64,000 nucleotides of DNA from Rhizodiscina lignyota (GCA_010015805.1 ML978130.1:124001-188000), one strand, 5' to 3'; counted from the first letter of the stretch, positions 46,512 through 58,347 are shown. The notes: generated by a model not told the origin, from the sequence alone. Numbers and translations: made by a program.

Positions 46512-47899
46512 GGACAACGGATAATATGAGAGGAGAATATGGTGCTTTCGAGGGGAATGGGATACCAAGTTTCAAAGACTCTTCACTCGAGCATCAAGAG
46601 ATGAATGAAAGCAATAGAGGTAATGTGCTCGGAGCATTTGCTTATGTAAGTGCTACCTGTGCCCACTCTCCAGACCGCACTCTTTCTTACCCGCCACCTC
46701 CCTTTGCGTTGCAAACTCATCAACTGTTTCCTCGCATCAGTTTGATCTCTTCTTTCTTCGCATTGCTCCAACCCCCTGTTATGGGCCAGCAATAGCATAC
46801 GCGGCTCAATGGTGTATCTGCTTGCCACAAAGAATGTGAACCTTCAGGGGTGAAGCTCTCGTTGGACACGCAGATCAGAAGCAAACAAGTCGCGCCTAGC
46901 AAATAGCATGATTATCTTTTATGGAGCTAATTACTATGTGCGACTTGAATTTAGATCAACTGTCAGGTGCTGGTGCTTACATCTGTACGACTGTCGTGTC
47001 AATTTTTGGGGCTTCAACTCCCGTACCACACTATTGGGCTTTGAGCAAACATTTCAATTTCGACACCGCCATCGGTGCAGTCTCGATATCTTCCGAATCG
47101 CTGAGGCGCCATCTACGACTAGCCACGAGGGTGTTACATTCGAACTCTCATGCAGAGAAGCAATCGCAAACCATTAGGCTCGAAATGACTCAACAGCGCC
47201 CAAAAGCAGTGGATCGCTCTCTTCTTCTCCGTGTCCGCGTTTTGAAAGAGGACCAATGCGGGAGCAATGGATACTCCTAAAATGTGGCCAAGAGGGTTAA
47301 GAAACAGCTGTGACCAACCGAACTGGAGCTGGAATATGCGTTGCCGGACCACGGAAGCTTCCTCGGGGCCTTGGCGAGGAACGCGGCAGTCTTTCCATAG
47401 GATAGCCTTTCCTACTACTTTGCTCGGCCGGAACCGATGCCCGCGAGCAGTGTCCAGTTCCTTCAAGGATGTTCTCTCTCGGTGTCTGCGTAATGCGCGT
47501 AGTTGGGCTGCATTCTTCTCGGACGTCTTCTGCATGTCTCGCTATCGTCTTTTCATGCAGTGCTGCATATCTATGATATGCGCATGGCCTCAGGAATCCG
47601 CCACCTTCTGCTACGCGTTGATTCCCGCGAAGGGCTTGATTGTATTGTCTGCCTGCGTCAAGACCCAAGACCAGAGGCGCAGCCTGACCGCATCCGATCT
47701 GTTCATCCCACTCAAAAGCATTCATTCAAGGACCGTATCCGCCTTCGTTAATTTGACTGTGACTAGTATCTCCGCGGTCAGCTTTCTTATTGTCTGGCAC
47801 AAATTGGCTACAATCCCCAGACTCTCGAGTTTACTTCGACATTATCCAGACAGCGTTTGCAAATTTAGAGCGATGCATTTAGTAAATCTGACAAACCTC
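46512..47899. other. gene-poor stretch before a membrane-protein fragment
   Basis: Frames on both strands are open for up to ~270 codons, but most of the translation has no protein-like features. It looks like non-coding DNA or decayed sequence that leads into the fragment listed next. Confidence 0.4.
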
Positions 47900-48073
47900 G
47901 ACGTATTTCTCGAAAACGTGGGTTTCGTGCCTGAGATGGACGGTCGCGGCACTATCGGGCTCGTCCATGGATGCTTCTCAACAATTATCATCTGCACTTG
48001 GAGCGCACTCCATCTAAACCTTTCCGCGGATGGCGAGGCACGGCCAGCACGAGAAGGCTTCAAGACGAAATAG
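47900..48073 (+). pseudogene. fragment resembling the N-terminus of a fungal multi-pass membrane protein
   Basis: Within a longer frame, the sequence DGRGTIGLVHGCFSTIIICT, then WSALHLNLSADGE, matches the first block of a Pezizomycotina membrane-protein family that reads RGT-(6-8)-SC..T...C.WTA.HLN. In intact members this is followed by a charged linker and several membrane helices. Here the frame stops at 48073 after GFKTK, and I see no continuation in the next 400 bp. A GTAAGA just after the stop could be a donor, but no matching exon follows. I treat it as a broken 5' fragment. Low confidence, since the match is short. Confidence 0.35.
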
Positions 48074-48469
48074 TAAGATGAGCCTGTATTTGTTATTGAA
48101 AAGATGTAGAACTACTGGCTAGCTCGCCGCGCGAGAGAGAAGACTTCGTAGATTCACGCCTTAAGCCACGGGCAACAACAAAGGGGACAGCCCAGGCTGG
48201 AATTCGTCAGGAGGCACATCGTCTAAACAGAAAAATCCGTAACGAGTCCAGTTTACTTAGGCGATATGGCCTATCTATCATTATTCCACGGTAGTGAATC
48301 TTCCGAGTGTGCAGGGAGATCAGAAAGTCGACTTCACTTTCAGCATTTGGAGCTGGCGATGCGCGGCTCGCTCTTGGAGACCGTGTCCGTAGGCATTGAT
48401 GAGACGCCTAGCGCCAATTTATTTCGCATTTGCCAGGGTAGACAAGTCATAAGACTAGGACAAGATTGG
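48074..48469. other. intergenic
   Basis: Nothing recognisable, apart from the 3' flank of the beta-propeller gene. Confidence 0.4.
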
Positions 48470-49536
48470 CTATACAGTGACTCTGTATATCGCAGCTAGT
48501 ATAGTCGGATTGCCGCTTAGCCACTGGTCCGTCCCGCCGGCCGTAGCCACGTATAGGCTTTCGTCAGCGACTTCGTCTCGACTGTATCCATACTCGAATC
48601 CATGCCACGATCTCGTCCACCTCGCTGTCGTTGGGCCAGGCAAGCCCTTGACGATGGCGTCGTAATTCCCATCGCTCAGATCGATCTTGAGCAGCTCGTT
48701 GTCATTGCTGAAATACGCGAATCGCTCATGCCGGTCGATCTCAAAGTCGTCGGGAACCGTGAGCCCAGAGGTTATGATCGTAGCATTGCCAATCAGACAG
48801 CCGTTGCGGGGATCAATACGTATCCGAGCAAAAGTGCCGGCGCTGGGATTGTTGAAGTACAGAGTGTTGCCTCTCACGCGAATCCCGTTCACCCCATTTC
48901 CCGAATTCGTTGGGTCCAGCATGGCAGGATTTGTGAAGAGATTTGCAGTGTCTGGACGGGTAATGTCAACGCTCCAGATGCCGCCCAGGTTTTGGTCCAC
49001 CATGAGGACCGTTTGATGGTTCAATGCGGCAGCACCATTCAAGATGCTCTGCGCATTAGGACCGGTCACAAGTTTCTTAATTTTTGCAGGACCGCGTCCT
49101 CTGAGGTCAACCAGCCAGGTTATGCCGGTTCCGTTTATGCACTGTGACGATCAGTATCGAGCTTGTATTGGAAAGCGGTGGAAGGAAAATTGATGCTGCT
49201 CACGGCCAATTTGAATATGTCGCACTCCATCGTATTGATGAGGAACAGATCCTGTCCTTGCACATCGGCGATGGTCATGATGGCATTTGCGTTGCCACCC
49301 GCGCCAGTAAAATTATGGACAACTCGTTGCTCTCCGTTGGCAGGATTTAGCTCCATGAGCACGGCGGAGGTGGCTGTTGCGGGCAATATCCTTCCATTGG
49401 GTCGCACGGCTAGGTTTTCGATCCACGTCCGAGGGTACTTGTGTACGAGAGACTCTGAAGAGCCGGGCGCCGTTGTCACGTTATTGGAGGCCGCTACGAG
49501 TGTAAAGAGAAGTAGAAAGGTCCATCGCGAAGCCAT
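48470..49536 (-). CDS. secreted SMP-30/gluconolactonase-like six-bladed beta-propeller
   Basis: The model is complement of 48470-49141 and 49204-49536, giving 334 aa. The 62-nt intron starts GTGAGC and ends CACAG. Skipping it would hit a stop, while splicing gives KLACINGTGITWLVDLRG with unbroken frame. The first ~24 residues (MASRWTFLLLFTLVAASNNV) are a signal peptide. The rest has the repeated blade pattern of the SMP-30 / strictosidine-synthase-like superfamily: WIENLAVRPNGRILPATA, NGIRVRGNTLYFNNPSAGTF, PDDFEIDRHERFAYFSNDN and SLYVATAGGTDQWLSG. These enzymes hydrolyse lactones or act as metal-dependent esterases. Related fungal secreted propellers are common near secondary-metabolite genes. 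Substrate unknown. Confidence 0.82.
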
Positions 49537-51225
49537 TGCGGCGCAACGAGCTCCAGATGAGGGTAGTATGGCAGGTTTGTACTTCTCTAGGTCTATATGA
49601 ACTAATACAAGTTCTTAGACTTGTTGAAGAGAAGTAGAGAACTCGCAGGATCATTTAAAAAGGTCCTCGCTCATCCATGGCGCCGTAGGATTTAGATTGG
49701 CGGCCAGAGCGGGAAGGCCCCGGTCGCAAGGACTTCCAGCCGAGCAAGTCCCTAATTTGTATACTGTAGAATTCGACGATATTCGCTTGTCAAGCCCAAG
49801 CTCTTCGCGTCTACCAATTGACTTCAAACCTGTATCTAAAAGGGGGGCTAGGTTCCTACCGATGTACGTAGTCTCGCTCTAAAATACTCTACTCGAGCCA
49901 TATTCGAACTTTTACGCCACTTTCCTGACGGATATCTGGAACGGAGTCAGCGCTATTCTTGGCACCACTGTCTCTCGGATTAATACCAAGGTTTAACAAG
50001 GTCTTCCTGGATTGATTTCCCCAGTGCCCTCTGTTGAGTGTTGACTCCTGATAGAATCACTCAAGGGCCGTCATGGTACATGAAAGTTGTACAGATAGCC
50101 CGCGGCCACCGTCCTGGTTATGCACCGGAGAGATCGTCAACGAAATGATGCAGAGCGAAATCGGTCCAGTTTTTAGCTGTTAGTTAACTGGCTTCTCATG
50201 AGTGGGAATAGGAAGTTGTTCCGTTGCAAATAAAAGAGATTGTGTCCGCCCATGATTAGAGAAGTTTAGAGAAGTTTAGCCACCATGGTTCGGAGGTGGT
50301 TGGAGGTTTTGTTCGAACTGGGATACGCAAGTTACAAGCTAAGCTTTCTAAATGCGTCTAAGCCGCTTAGGTATACCGTGCTTTACGCCTCTTGTACGTG
50401 CACTCCGCGTTTTATACCTTGTGTTACACCTTAGAGTAATACGAACCAAGAATAGAGGTACCGTAGAAATCGGCTCAACAAGTACTATACTAGAGAGCGC
50501 CGTGGCTTGTGCCTTGTTAGCGCTCATACAAATTTGGCTAGCAATTATACGCTTGGCACCGCTCAGATCTTCGACCTTGCTACTTTTACAACACCTTTCT
50601 AAGCTATCACCGGTTAGGCTATTTTATAAATACTAACTGAATTTAAGTGAGCGCTTACGTCGTTTACGCCACGGCGCTCTCTAGCGTAGTATTCGTTGAG
50701 CCGATTCTATGTACGGTACCCACCCTATCTTCTTGGGTGGACTGCATCCACGCGGTTCAAAATAGAAAAAGATACCAAACCAATCCGGGGCATTGGTGCA
50801 TGGCTAAAATGGCCATCTCCCTTCCGGGTTCTCAGCAAGCAAGGGTGTAGTACTAAGACAACCAGACACCGATAAATCAAGGGAAAAGTCAAACACCGCA
50901 GTGTTCTAAAGCGGTTGAGATGCAAAATTGCACAAGATCCACTCACAGCGAGGCACATGCGTACACGCGCGGAATTCTGAGAGACTTCTGCATAGGCACG
51001 ATCAGATGGGGTTGTCGGCAAACTTGCCTCACTCTCACGCCCCGCAACCGACATGTAACATTGCAGATATCGAGAGCTTTAATACAAGAAAAAGCGCAAA
51101 GTATTCTCTCTTTAAGACGCTCGCTAAACGTGATGCAAACCAGCTAATAGGGTATTAACAGATCATTGAAGAAGCCATATCGTGCCATCCATGCAATGCA
51201 ATATTCCACTCTTTCTAAAAGAATT
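49537..51225. other. gene-poor stretch containing a fold-back repeat
   Basis: Apart from the inverted-repeat element at about 50445-50735 nothing is recognised. The stretch is rich in TAG/CTA trinucleotides and stops in all frames. A short direct repeat (TAGAGAAGTT units) lies near 50260. Confidence 0.45.
50445..50735. repeat. imperfect fold-back (inverted-repeat) element
   Basis: The segments 50471-50506 and 50668-50703 are inverted copies of one another: 32 of 36 positions match, including a perfect 17-nt block (50490-50506 with 50668-50684). All four differences are transitions. Similarity continues outward (CCAAGAA... and GTACCGTA on both sides) and inward (AGCGCTCA, AAATT, TTATA), so the whole ~290 bp can fold back on itself. 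No coding capacity is seen. A MITE or the decayed end structure of a DNA transposon would explain it. I did not find a clear target-site duplication. Confidence 0.65.
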
Positions 51226-53074
51226 TCACGCGCCTTCGTTGTTGGGACGGATAGCATCAGGGACGCTGCTGAACTGCTTCTTCGCTCTCCTGTTGGAACT
51301 CAAGATCGCAGTCAGGCCCCTCGGCTCGAAGAAACTACCACCCTTCTCCAAACTCACTACCCATTCCCAGGATGTCAGGAAACTCATCATTACACCAGCA
51401 ATTCCGAGGTAGAGGTCCATAGAGAGATCCTTCTTTATCGGAACGGTAAGGATCACAACGACATAGACGATTCGACCGCTCAGCCTTACGTATCTGTTGT
51501 TGACGCGGAGAGTGCCTGGCGGGTCCAAGGATTTGTCCAACAGAGCGAGACACGTCATGGAGATGAGGATGATCGACAAGGATACTGACATCGTCCACAT
51601 TGAGGAATATATGTAGTCCCTGAGATCCTCTGCAGGTACCTTCTCATCGTTCTGATCGACATTCTCTGGAAGCTGTGCGTGATTGCGGAGCATGAACATG
51701 ACAGAGGATGCCAGCGTGAGGAACGACGAGAACAAGGGGATGTGAAACCTGTGTGCATTAGTAATGCCGACAATGTGGTGGATTGGAGGAACGTACGAAA
51801 CCCATAGCAACACCCGCCAGCCTTTCCGACGCACAGCAGGGATGTAATACTTGCTTTGGTCGCGGTTGAAGTACAGAAACGAGATGATGAAGTAGATGTT
51901 CAGCGACCAAACGCTCACGGCCGCGGTTCCAGTGATCCCAACCCCCAACGGACCACGACTAATAAGCTGTAGCACGCCTTCGCCAACCGCGAGAATGAAA
52001 AAGCTCGCGAATCTGGACTGGAAGTGGCGGGGATCGAGTGCTTTACGGTACTGGTTCGGTGTAAGGCGATTGGCGACTTTGGTGTCAAGGGCGACCGGAA
52101 CGAAGTATTCCCACACCAAGGCGCAAAGTATTGGGCCGAGAGCTTTGTTACCTTTAAGTTCCATGCCTGCAATCCACAGACCGACAGCTGGGAGCATGAG
52201 AACGGTGTGGAAGACGCAAACCCATCGCAGCCAGGGGATGAAGATGGCGTAGATGGCCTCCATGGCTGCGAAGCTCGCACGGATAAAAAGATAGAGTATA
52301 ATGACATAGTGCTTATACTTCTCGATATCCTCGGGGAGATAGGCGAGCTGGTTCCCATAGAAGACGGACAGCACCAGAATCCAGAAGATGAACAGACGTT
52401 GGAGCACGTCGTCCATGTAGTAATTTGACATGAATTCCCGTAAGATGTTCCATATCCTCCATGACGCTGTGAAGGCAATGATAAAGACGCCAACGGCCAA
52501 GCCTTGGCTCTGCTCAGGGTCGAAGAAGAGGGCGGAATACACTTCGGAGAGGTTGCTGATGATTCCAACCCAAATCAGATCAATGAAGAGGTCGACGCGT
52601 TCGCGAGACTTTGCGATACCTTCTGCATTCCCAGGGTCGTGGTGGTGGTGATGGTGGGATTCCTCGCTGTCCTCCCGAGATAAGTCTGACAGCTCTGGTC
52701 GTGCACTGCGTCGAAAGGCCATCTCTTCATCGCGAACAACATTGCTTATGACTTGGTCATGGTACGTGTATTGGAGAGCTCGCGGACGCGAGACAACGAA
52801 TCTCCGAGCGATACCACGCACTTCAACCTGGGGAGAGTCAATTAAGAGAAGCGACAATGACGGTTTTCACTATGCTCACATGTTCCAATTCCTCTTCGGA
52901 GACCTCGCGATGCAGTTGATTTTTTCGATGCCCATGGTGCCCTTTTCGTTCCTTGACGTCAGGGTCCTTTTCGGTGTCGGTAGAAGTCAGCTGGACGCCG
53001 CTACTAGTTGGCTCGATGGGCGCCAACAGTACTGGCGAGAGAGACTGGTCTGGCGAGGACTCAGGCTCTGGCAT
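51226..53074 (-). CDS. LtrA-family (low temperature requirement A) multi-pass membrane protein
   Basis: The model is complement of 51226-52827 and 52880-53074, giving 598 aa, with a 52-nt intron. I start at 53074 (MPEPESSPDQS) because the longer open frame has no earlier ATG. The first ~150 residues are soluble and end with a run of six His. Then come about ten hydrophobic segments: VDLFIDLIWVGIISNLSEVY, the diagnostic LtrA opening, later ASWRIWNILREFMSNYYMDD, FFILAVGEGVLQLISRGPLG and SVSLSIILISMTCLALLDKS. LtrA proteins were named from a Listeria cold-growth locus. The fungal homologues are common, and their substrate is unknown. The His run after an acidic Ser-rich region could bind metals but may be only low complexity. 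Confidence 0.85.
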
Positions 53075-53637
53075 GATGTCGCCGGGTAGCGATGAAGAGC
53101 TGTCAAGCTTCACAAGCTTCGAGGAGTGGGGGCAGCGATATCTTAAGTCACACTGTCACAGGATTTTGGGCGGCATGGCCGACTCTTGAAAAGCTGTTGG
53201 TACAGGGATCAAGAGCGCCTGGTGAGGGGAGGATCGTCGAAGGATCGCACCATGTTATCTGTGACGCCTCGCGAAACTGTCAAATTCCCGAGGCACTGGG
53301 CAAGACACTACGGCCCGGGAGCTTGCCCACGTTTGTTGCTAACATTCAGCCGCAGAGGTAGGGCTGCGTCCGCCACTCATTTCGCTCGCACGTTGCACCG
53401 AGCTGACCGTGAAGAGCAAAATATAGATGATCCCGATCGCCGCCCCAACGTCGAAAGTGAACGCAGCCCAGCCTGCACTCGCAGTTAGTTACATAGCCTT
53501 GCAAGTTGCCAGCGGAGCATTGTCGATTCCATTCCTAACTAAGCAACAGTGATAGGATGACATCAGTAGAAGCCTCCTAGCACAAGGGCACCTAGCTGAT
53601 TACATAGCCCCTGACTACACATACTTTTGACCTCAGT
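53075..53637. other. intergenic upstream of the LtrA gene
   Basis: Promoter side of the LtrA gene; no gene seen. Confidence 0.5.
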
Positions 53638-54160
53638 TCAGACGTCTTTCCAGTGCGCCGCCCCTGTCGCGAATATTTCCTCTACGATATCTCGGTTCAG
53701 CTGCACAGCGTCCATGTCTTCATAGACCTTCCCTCGTCTTTCGTACGAGGATGGACACATGCGAATCCAAAGATCAGTTTCGTGTCTTTCATGACGGCGT
53801 CCCTCCTTTCGCGAGTGAAGAAATATGTAATCACAAACAGGATAGCGATGATCGTTCATCCCAGAACATCAGAAACATCCCATAACTGATCCCTTCAATC
53901 GTATGTGAAAAGGAATATACGACAGCAAATCGCACCAGCCACTGCCAGCATACGCAGCTCCACTTGAGGGCCCAAACACATGTTAGAAGAATATCTGCTG
54001 TAAATGGCCAGGGAATGCCGTTCCAGGAGATACCGTATAGGCTCATGTATATCAACGCACCTGCTGCATTGGCCCCCGCTCCGCGTGGCTGAAGCTTCCG
54101 CTCAGCTAAGAATATGCAGCCAGATAATACATTGGGAAGCCAGCTCAGAGATGCTTAATA
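53638..54160 (-). pseudogene. relic of the 3' half of an MFS sugar/quinate transporter
   Basis: Read on the minus strand, the sequence gives ANAAGALIYMSLYGISWNGI, PWPFTADIL and TIEGISYGMFLMFW, in the order of the last helices of quinate/sugar permeases (a SWNGxPW helix 10, then a C-terminal MFF-type helix 12). A remnant of the PETKG...LEEMD tail (GKVYEDMDAV) follows in another frame near the end. Only this C-terminal part remains, there is no upstream transporter sequence beyond about 54160, and the frame changes at least once. It is not related in orientation or frame to the intact transporter at 35.7 kb. I regard it as a truncated and frameshifted gene copy. Confidence 0.6.
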
Positions 54161-54708
54161 ACTGGCCATCAACAAAGAAATTATGGAAATTTGTGGTCAT
54201 CTTGACAGTCACATACTACGGTCGTAAGGAGGCAGACAGATGTGCTGGTAAGGTCGATTGTTATCTGAACGGTAGGCAAGTAGATGTCTATTGCGTTGAC
54301 CCTTTCCGCCAATGAGTCACTGTCATCAACATGGGTCTATTTGAAAAGGAAAAGCATCCTCTTTCTTACATATTTCTCAATCGATTCTTTGAGTATCTGC
54401 TGCCTGTTCCTTGAACTGCCAAACTGAAGCGAGTGGTGTCCGCTGGAAATGCGAACGCTCAGACTCAAAACCTGGCCCACGATATCACTTTCGTGGCATG
54501 CAACATCCGATTCCTGTTGACAACCACTCCCGATCCGAAACACAAAGCTGTCAACCGCAAACCCTGCGGTGATGAGTTCAATATTGCTTAGAATTAAACG
54601 CTACTCATATAGTCATGCTACGCGACTTAGCTAATTGTAAACTTCGTTCCAGCTCATAGTGAGTCGTCGTCCACCCTTGCCTTCATAGTTGGCGACGCAT
54701 GCCACCTA
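54161..54708. other. intergenic
   Basis: No supported gene. Confidence 0.45.
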
Positions 54709-54984
54709 CTAAGTACTGGGGAACATTCCACACTCAGTACAATTAGGGCTCTCCACCGGAGTGTTCCCGCCGCAGTACTCGCATATTTGGTAATCCTCAC
54801 CATAAGAAATGATTCCACCTGCACATGTCACTGGAGCAGTTCGCCCACTCTCATAGTTCGAGCTTTTCTTAGAGGACGGCGTGTTCTCAGGATTTGAATT
54901 GCTGCGAGCGGTGGAATTGTCGTTGAGGCCAGTCGGAGTGCCACCTTGCTCTATCGGAGCGTTGTTCGTTCCTTGTGTGGACAT
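54709..54984 (-). CDS. small zinc-ribbon-like protein, unknown function
   Basis: This is a single-exon gene of 91 aa. Residues 1-50 are Asn/Ser/Thr/Pro-rich and disordered (MSTQGTNNAPIEQGG). The C-terminus has CEYCGGNTPVESPNCTECG, two CxxC knuckles 11 residues apart, as in small zinc ribbons, plus one Cys further upstream (VTCAGGIISYG). There is no signal peptide. The start ATG lies in a good purine context (GATGTCC complement), and the frame closes at 54709 shortly after the ribbon. I recognise no named family. Such tiny ribbons often mediate protein or RNA contacts. Confidence 0.55.
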   Translation of the reverse strand: MSTQGTNNAPIEQGGTPTGLNDNSTARSNSNPENTPSSKKSSNYESGRTAPVTCAGGIISYGEDYQICEYCGGNTPVESPNCTECGMFPST

Positions 54985-56446
54985 CGTGAACGCTGATTAT
55001 CTCAAGTCTCGTGTTTCGCGGAAATATTGTTATTCCTTTGTTTTGGTTTGGTTGAGCAAGGAGAAGTGTGTATTGCAGTATGATGGACAAGGTGCGTTAT
55101 ATACTCGTCGGGCTCGGGGAATCCGTGTAACCCAAGGGTTGGTAGTTGATCAAGAAGAGCCCGAATGTGGTGTAAAACGAAACGTTTGATCTCTTGGGGT
55201 GTGCACCTGACTTCTGATATCGTGTGTTTTGCCTAGGATATACCAGAGCCGCCTCGTATTTGCAATTATGTTGGGCTACGGTGCCTTATAGAATCTCTCC
55301 CGAAATGGGTCGTCGATTGGGCAGGTTTCTCAGAGGTCCGTGGCGGTGTGTTTGAAATGGATGCCGATGTCGGCAATTTTGGCTGGCCCCGTGAGAGAGA
55401 GCCCACTGAGAGGCTAAACGTGCCGAGTAGTAGCAAAAGGTGTGTAACGTTGGGCACCTCCGGCTCCCTAATTCTGCTCCTGTGCGGAGAACTACTTCGT
55501 AACCGGCGCCTCTTTGCCTCGTGTTGGCCGTTTTGCTTAGACGAGGCTGCATGCCAATGCAACAGTAGCGAGAATTGAGATGGAAATTGCAAGAAATTGG
55601 AGACATGATGGAGGTGGGAGTTTGTGCTGCTGACATTTGTTTAGCAAAGGAGTGGCCAGCCTCAAACGGCATCCAGAAACACTACATCCAATACAGTCTA
55701 AGATTCTTGAAGACGACTGAGATACAAATGAAATTCAATAATTCACAGTGAAATGCTGTAGGGCAGATATTTTGAGGGTTAAATAACATGATGGAGAAAA
55801 TAGCTGAAGCAACACTTGAAAAGCAGTTCAGCTCCGAAGAGCAAGGCCCGAATAGCACGAAGATCGACTGTTCAAACAGAGCCATGTTCATCGCAGGTAT
55901 GCTGTTACTTCTCATTCACCATAATGCAAAAGAAAGTTCGATGTGAAAGGCTCCGAGGTCGACAGTTGAGCTGAACGTCTATCTCAGCAAAGAGCTCGAT
56001 GTTCTGCACTCAAGTACTGCAACGATAAACGCGCTGGCGGCGTCTCCGCTCATATTTGGTATTTTCTACGCCTGTTTACTTACAAATGCCCAGAATTGCC
56101 GCGGAGAACCATCGCTGGTTGGATATGAAACTGGTAAGCAAGATGTCGTTGCTCAGCGCTCCCGTCGCTAAACTCGCTCAAGCAAAGTGTTTGCGGGCGC
56201 CTCAACCCCTGGGGAAAGACGCTATGCCGATCTAGGTTAGAGCATATGGCTCCAAGGCTCGTATGCAGCGCAACATGTTCGCGCGGATTCTGTCAACCAC
56301 GAATGTACTCCGTGATGTATAACAAATGTCATGTCGGCTTGCAAAAGTGATGATGAGGTATAGTGAGTCACCGTCGCCGTCGCCGATCGTCTGGGTATTT
56401 TTGTCGTCTGCATGTGTGTATCGCAATCACCAGCAGGTTAAAAATC
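54985..56446. other. gene-poor stretch upstream of the zinc-ribbon gene and downstream of SRP54
   Basis: Open frames are short. 55266-55672 is slightly better than background on both strands, but without domains or splice logic. No repeat or RNA gene seen. Confidence 0.45.
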
Positions 56447-58075
56447 TCATCTCCTGCCTCTGCCAGCGGCCGGAGCCCCACCACCCATCCCACCCATCAT
56501 CTTCATCAATTGACCCATATCCGGCATTCCACCGCCCATACCAGGCATTCCTCCCGCACCGCCTGCACCGCCACCAAACATCTTCATCAACGAAGCCATG
56601 TCCGCGCCCCCGGGCATGCCACCACCACCCATACTTTGTAAGCGTTTTTGCATTGCTTCCATCTGTTGCTTATTGTTCTTTCCGCCAAGAGCACCCTGGG
56701 CTTTCTGCATATTGGCCATGCCACCCTTCATCTTCTTCGCCATGCCTTGCATCATCTTATGCTGTGTCAAGAGTTCTTCAACTTCGCGCACTGACGTCCC
56801 GGAACCGCGTGCAATGCGTGTCATGCGAGTGGGCTGTTCAATAAACATCTTGCCGTCTGAATCGAGTTCCTTCTTCGTCATAGAGTCGCAAATGTAGATC
56901 ATTCGTCGGAGCTTCATGCTGCCTTCTTCGTCATCCATGCCTCCCATCATGTTGCTAAGGCCGGGAATCATTCCGGCCATTTTGGATAGTGGCCCCATCT
57001 TCATGATGTTTTGGAGTTGATCGCGTAAGTCACGGATGGTGAAGACTCCTTCGGCCAAGTGTTTCATTGTCTCTTTCTGATCAAGCTTGAGGGATTGGAC
57101 ATGCTCAACGAGCCCCGCCATGTCGCCCATACCGAGCAGTTTCGACACGAACGGCTGCGGAGCGAATCGTTCCAGGTCGAGCATATGTTCTCCCGTGCCA
57201 ATGAATACGATAGGTGTGTGTGTAGCTGCGACAGCGGAGATGGCACCACCTCCCGCTGCAGCGCCATCGGTTTTCGTTATGATGATTGCTCCGAAGTCCG
57301 CCGCCTCCTTAAATGCACGCGATTGGGCTTCCGCCTGCTGGCCGATTGTCGCATCGAGTACCATTATTGTCTGATCGGGTTTCACTGCCCTCTGTATCTG
57401 CACCATCTCGTCGAACAAATCCTGTTCCTGTCTGTGTCTTCCACTAGTATCCACAATGATCACCTCAAAACGTTCCTTCTTGAACCGATCCACACCTTCT
57501 CTTGCGACCACCACAGGATCAGTCTCCGTTAAAGAACCGTAATATGGTATCTTTGCCTTGACAGCATTCTGCTTGAGTTGGTCGAAAGCACCAGCGCGGA
57601 AAGTATCAGCGCAAACAAGGCATGCCTTGAAACCACGAGCTTGGTACCATCGCGCGAGCTTTGTGCAAGTTGTCGTCTTCCCCGAACCCTGAAGACCAAC
57701 AAACATTATGACATTCGGCTTGCCTTTCTTCGGTCGGAAGGCTTCGGCGTGAGGGTCGACGAGTTTGACGAGTTCATCGAAGACAGTCTTTTGAATCAGG
57801 CGCTTTTTGTTGACGCCTGGCGCAAGTTCCTTGAAATTCACAGTTCGCTTGATCGAGTTGCGGAGGTTTGCAACGAGTTTAATGTTGACGTCGGCTTCCA
57901 CGAGGGCATTGCATATCTCTTTGATCATGCCATCGAAAGCCTATCATTACATGTCAGATAGCGGCGCAAAAGAATGATATCGAAGTGGATGGTTTGCCTT
58001 TTCGTCAAGAGTGGCAGACCTTGTCAGATCAGACACGGCCGCATTGATGCGCCGGCCAAGGTCCGACAAGACCAT
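56447..58075 (-). CDS. srp54: signal recognition particle subunit SRP54
   Basis: The model is complement of 56447-57940 and 57998-58075, giving 523 aa. SRP54 is the GTPase that binds signal sequences on ribosomes and docks them to the ER receptor. The N domain starts [20 protein letters not shown] and continues [20 protein letters not shown]. The G domain has [20 protein letters not shown] (G1), [15 protein letters not shown] (G3) and [16 protein letters not shown] (G4). The M domain ends in a Met/Gly-rich tail ([20 protein letters not shown]) typical of the signal-binding groove. The 57-nt intron has a GC donor (AAAAG|GCAAAC) and joins DEK to AFDG, as the family requires; no GT donor gives a correct N domain. 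It is divergent from RRP15, with 272 bp between start codons. Confidence 0.96.
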
Positions 58076-58347
58076 CCTGATGTTAAATGGGTCGAACTAT
58101 TAATGTGGCAGGATGGAAGTTGAAATAAGGTTGGCGCTTTGAAAGTTGCGCAAGAGAAGGTTAAATGCTGTTCGAACACTTCCAGTTCCCCACGCCGCGG
58201 AGCTTACCGAACGTGTGTTCGGCAGCGATAAGATCTTACGGGAGATGCCGCACTAATCACGTGACTACCCTAAGGCATTATTTCGAAGGAAATTCCAGAA
58301 ATTTTCAACTTGTTCATCGACGATAAACCACTCCCCACGTACTAGCG
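58076..58347. promoter_or_regulatory. bidirectional SRP54/RRP15 promoter with TCACGTGA palindrome
   Basis: The 272 bp between the two divergent start codons must serve both housekeeping genes. It contains the perfect palindrome TCACGTGA at 58257-58264, a Cbf1/bHLH-type E-box, about 84 bp from the RRP15 ATG. No TATA box is evident on either side. Co-expression is plausible since both supply the translation/secretion machinery. Confidence 0.6.

Noticed and set aside
47134-47725. Overlapping minus-strand frames
   Set aside because: Charged, Arg-rich translations without motifs; probably background.
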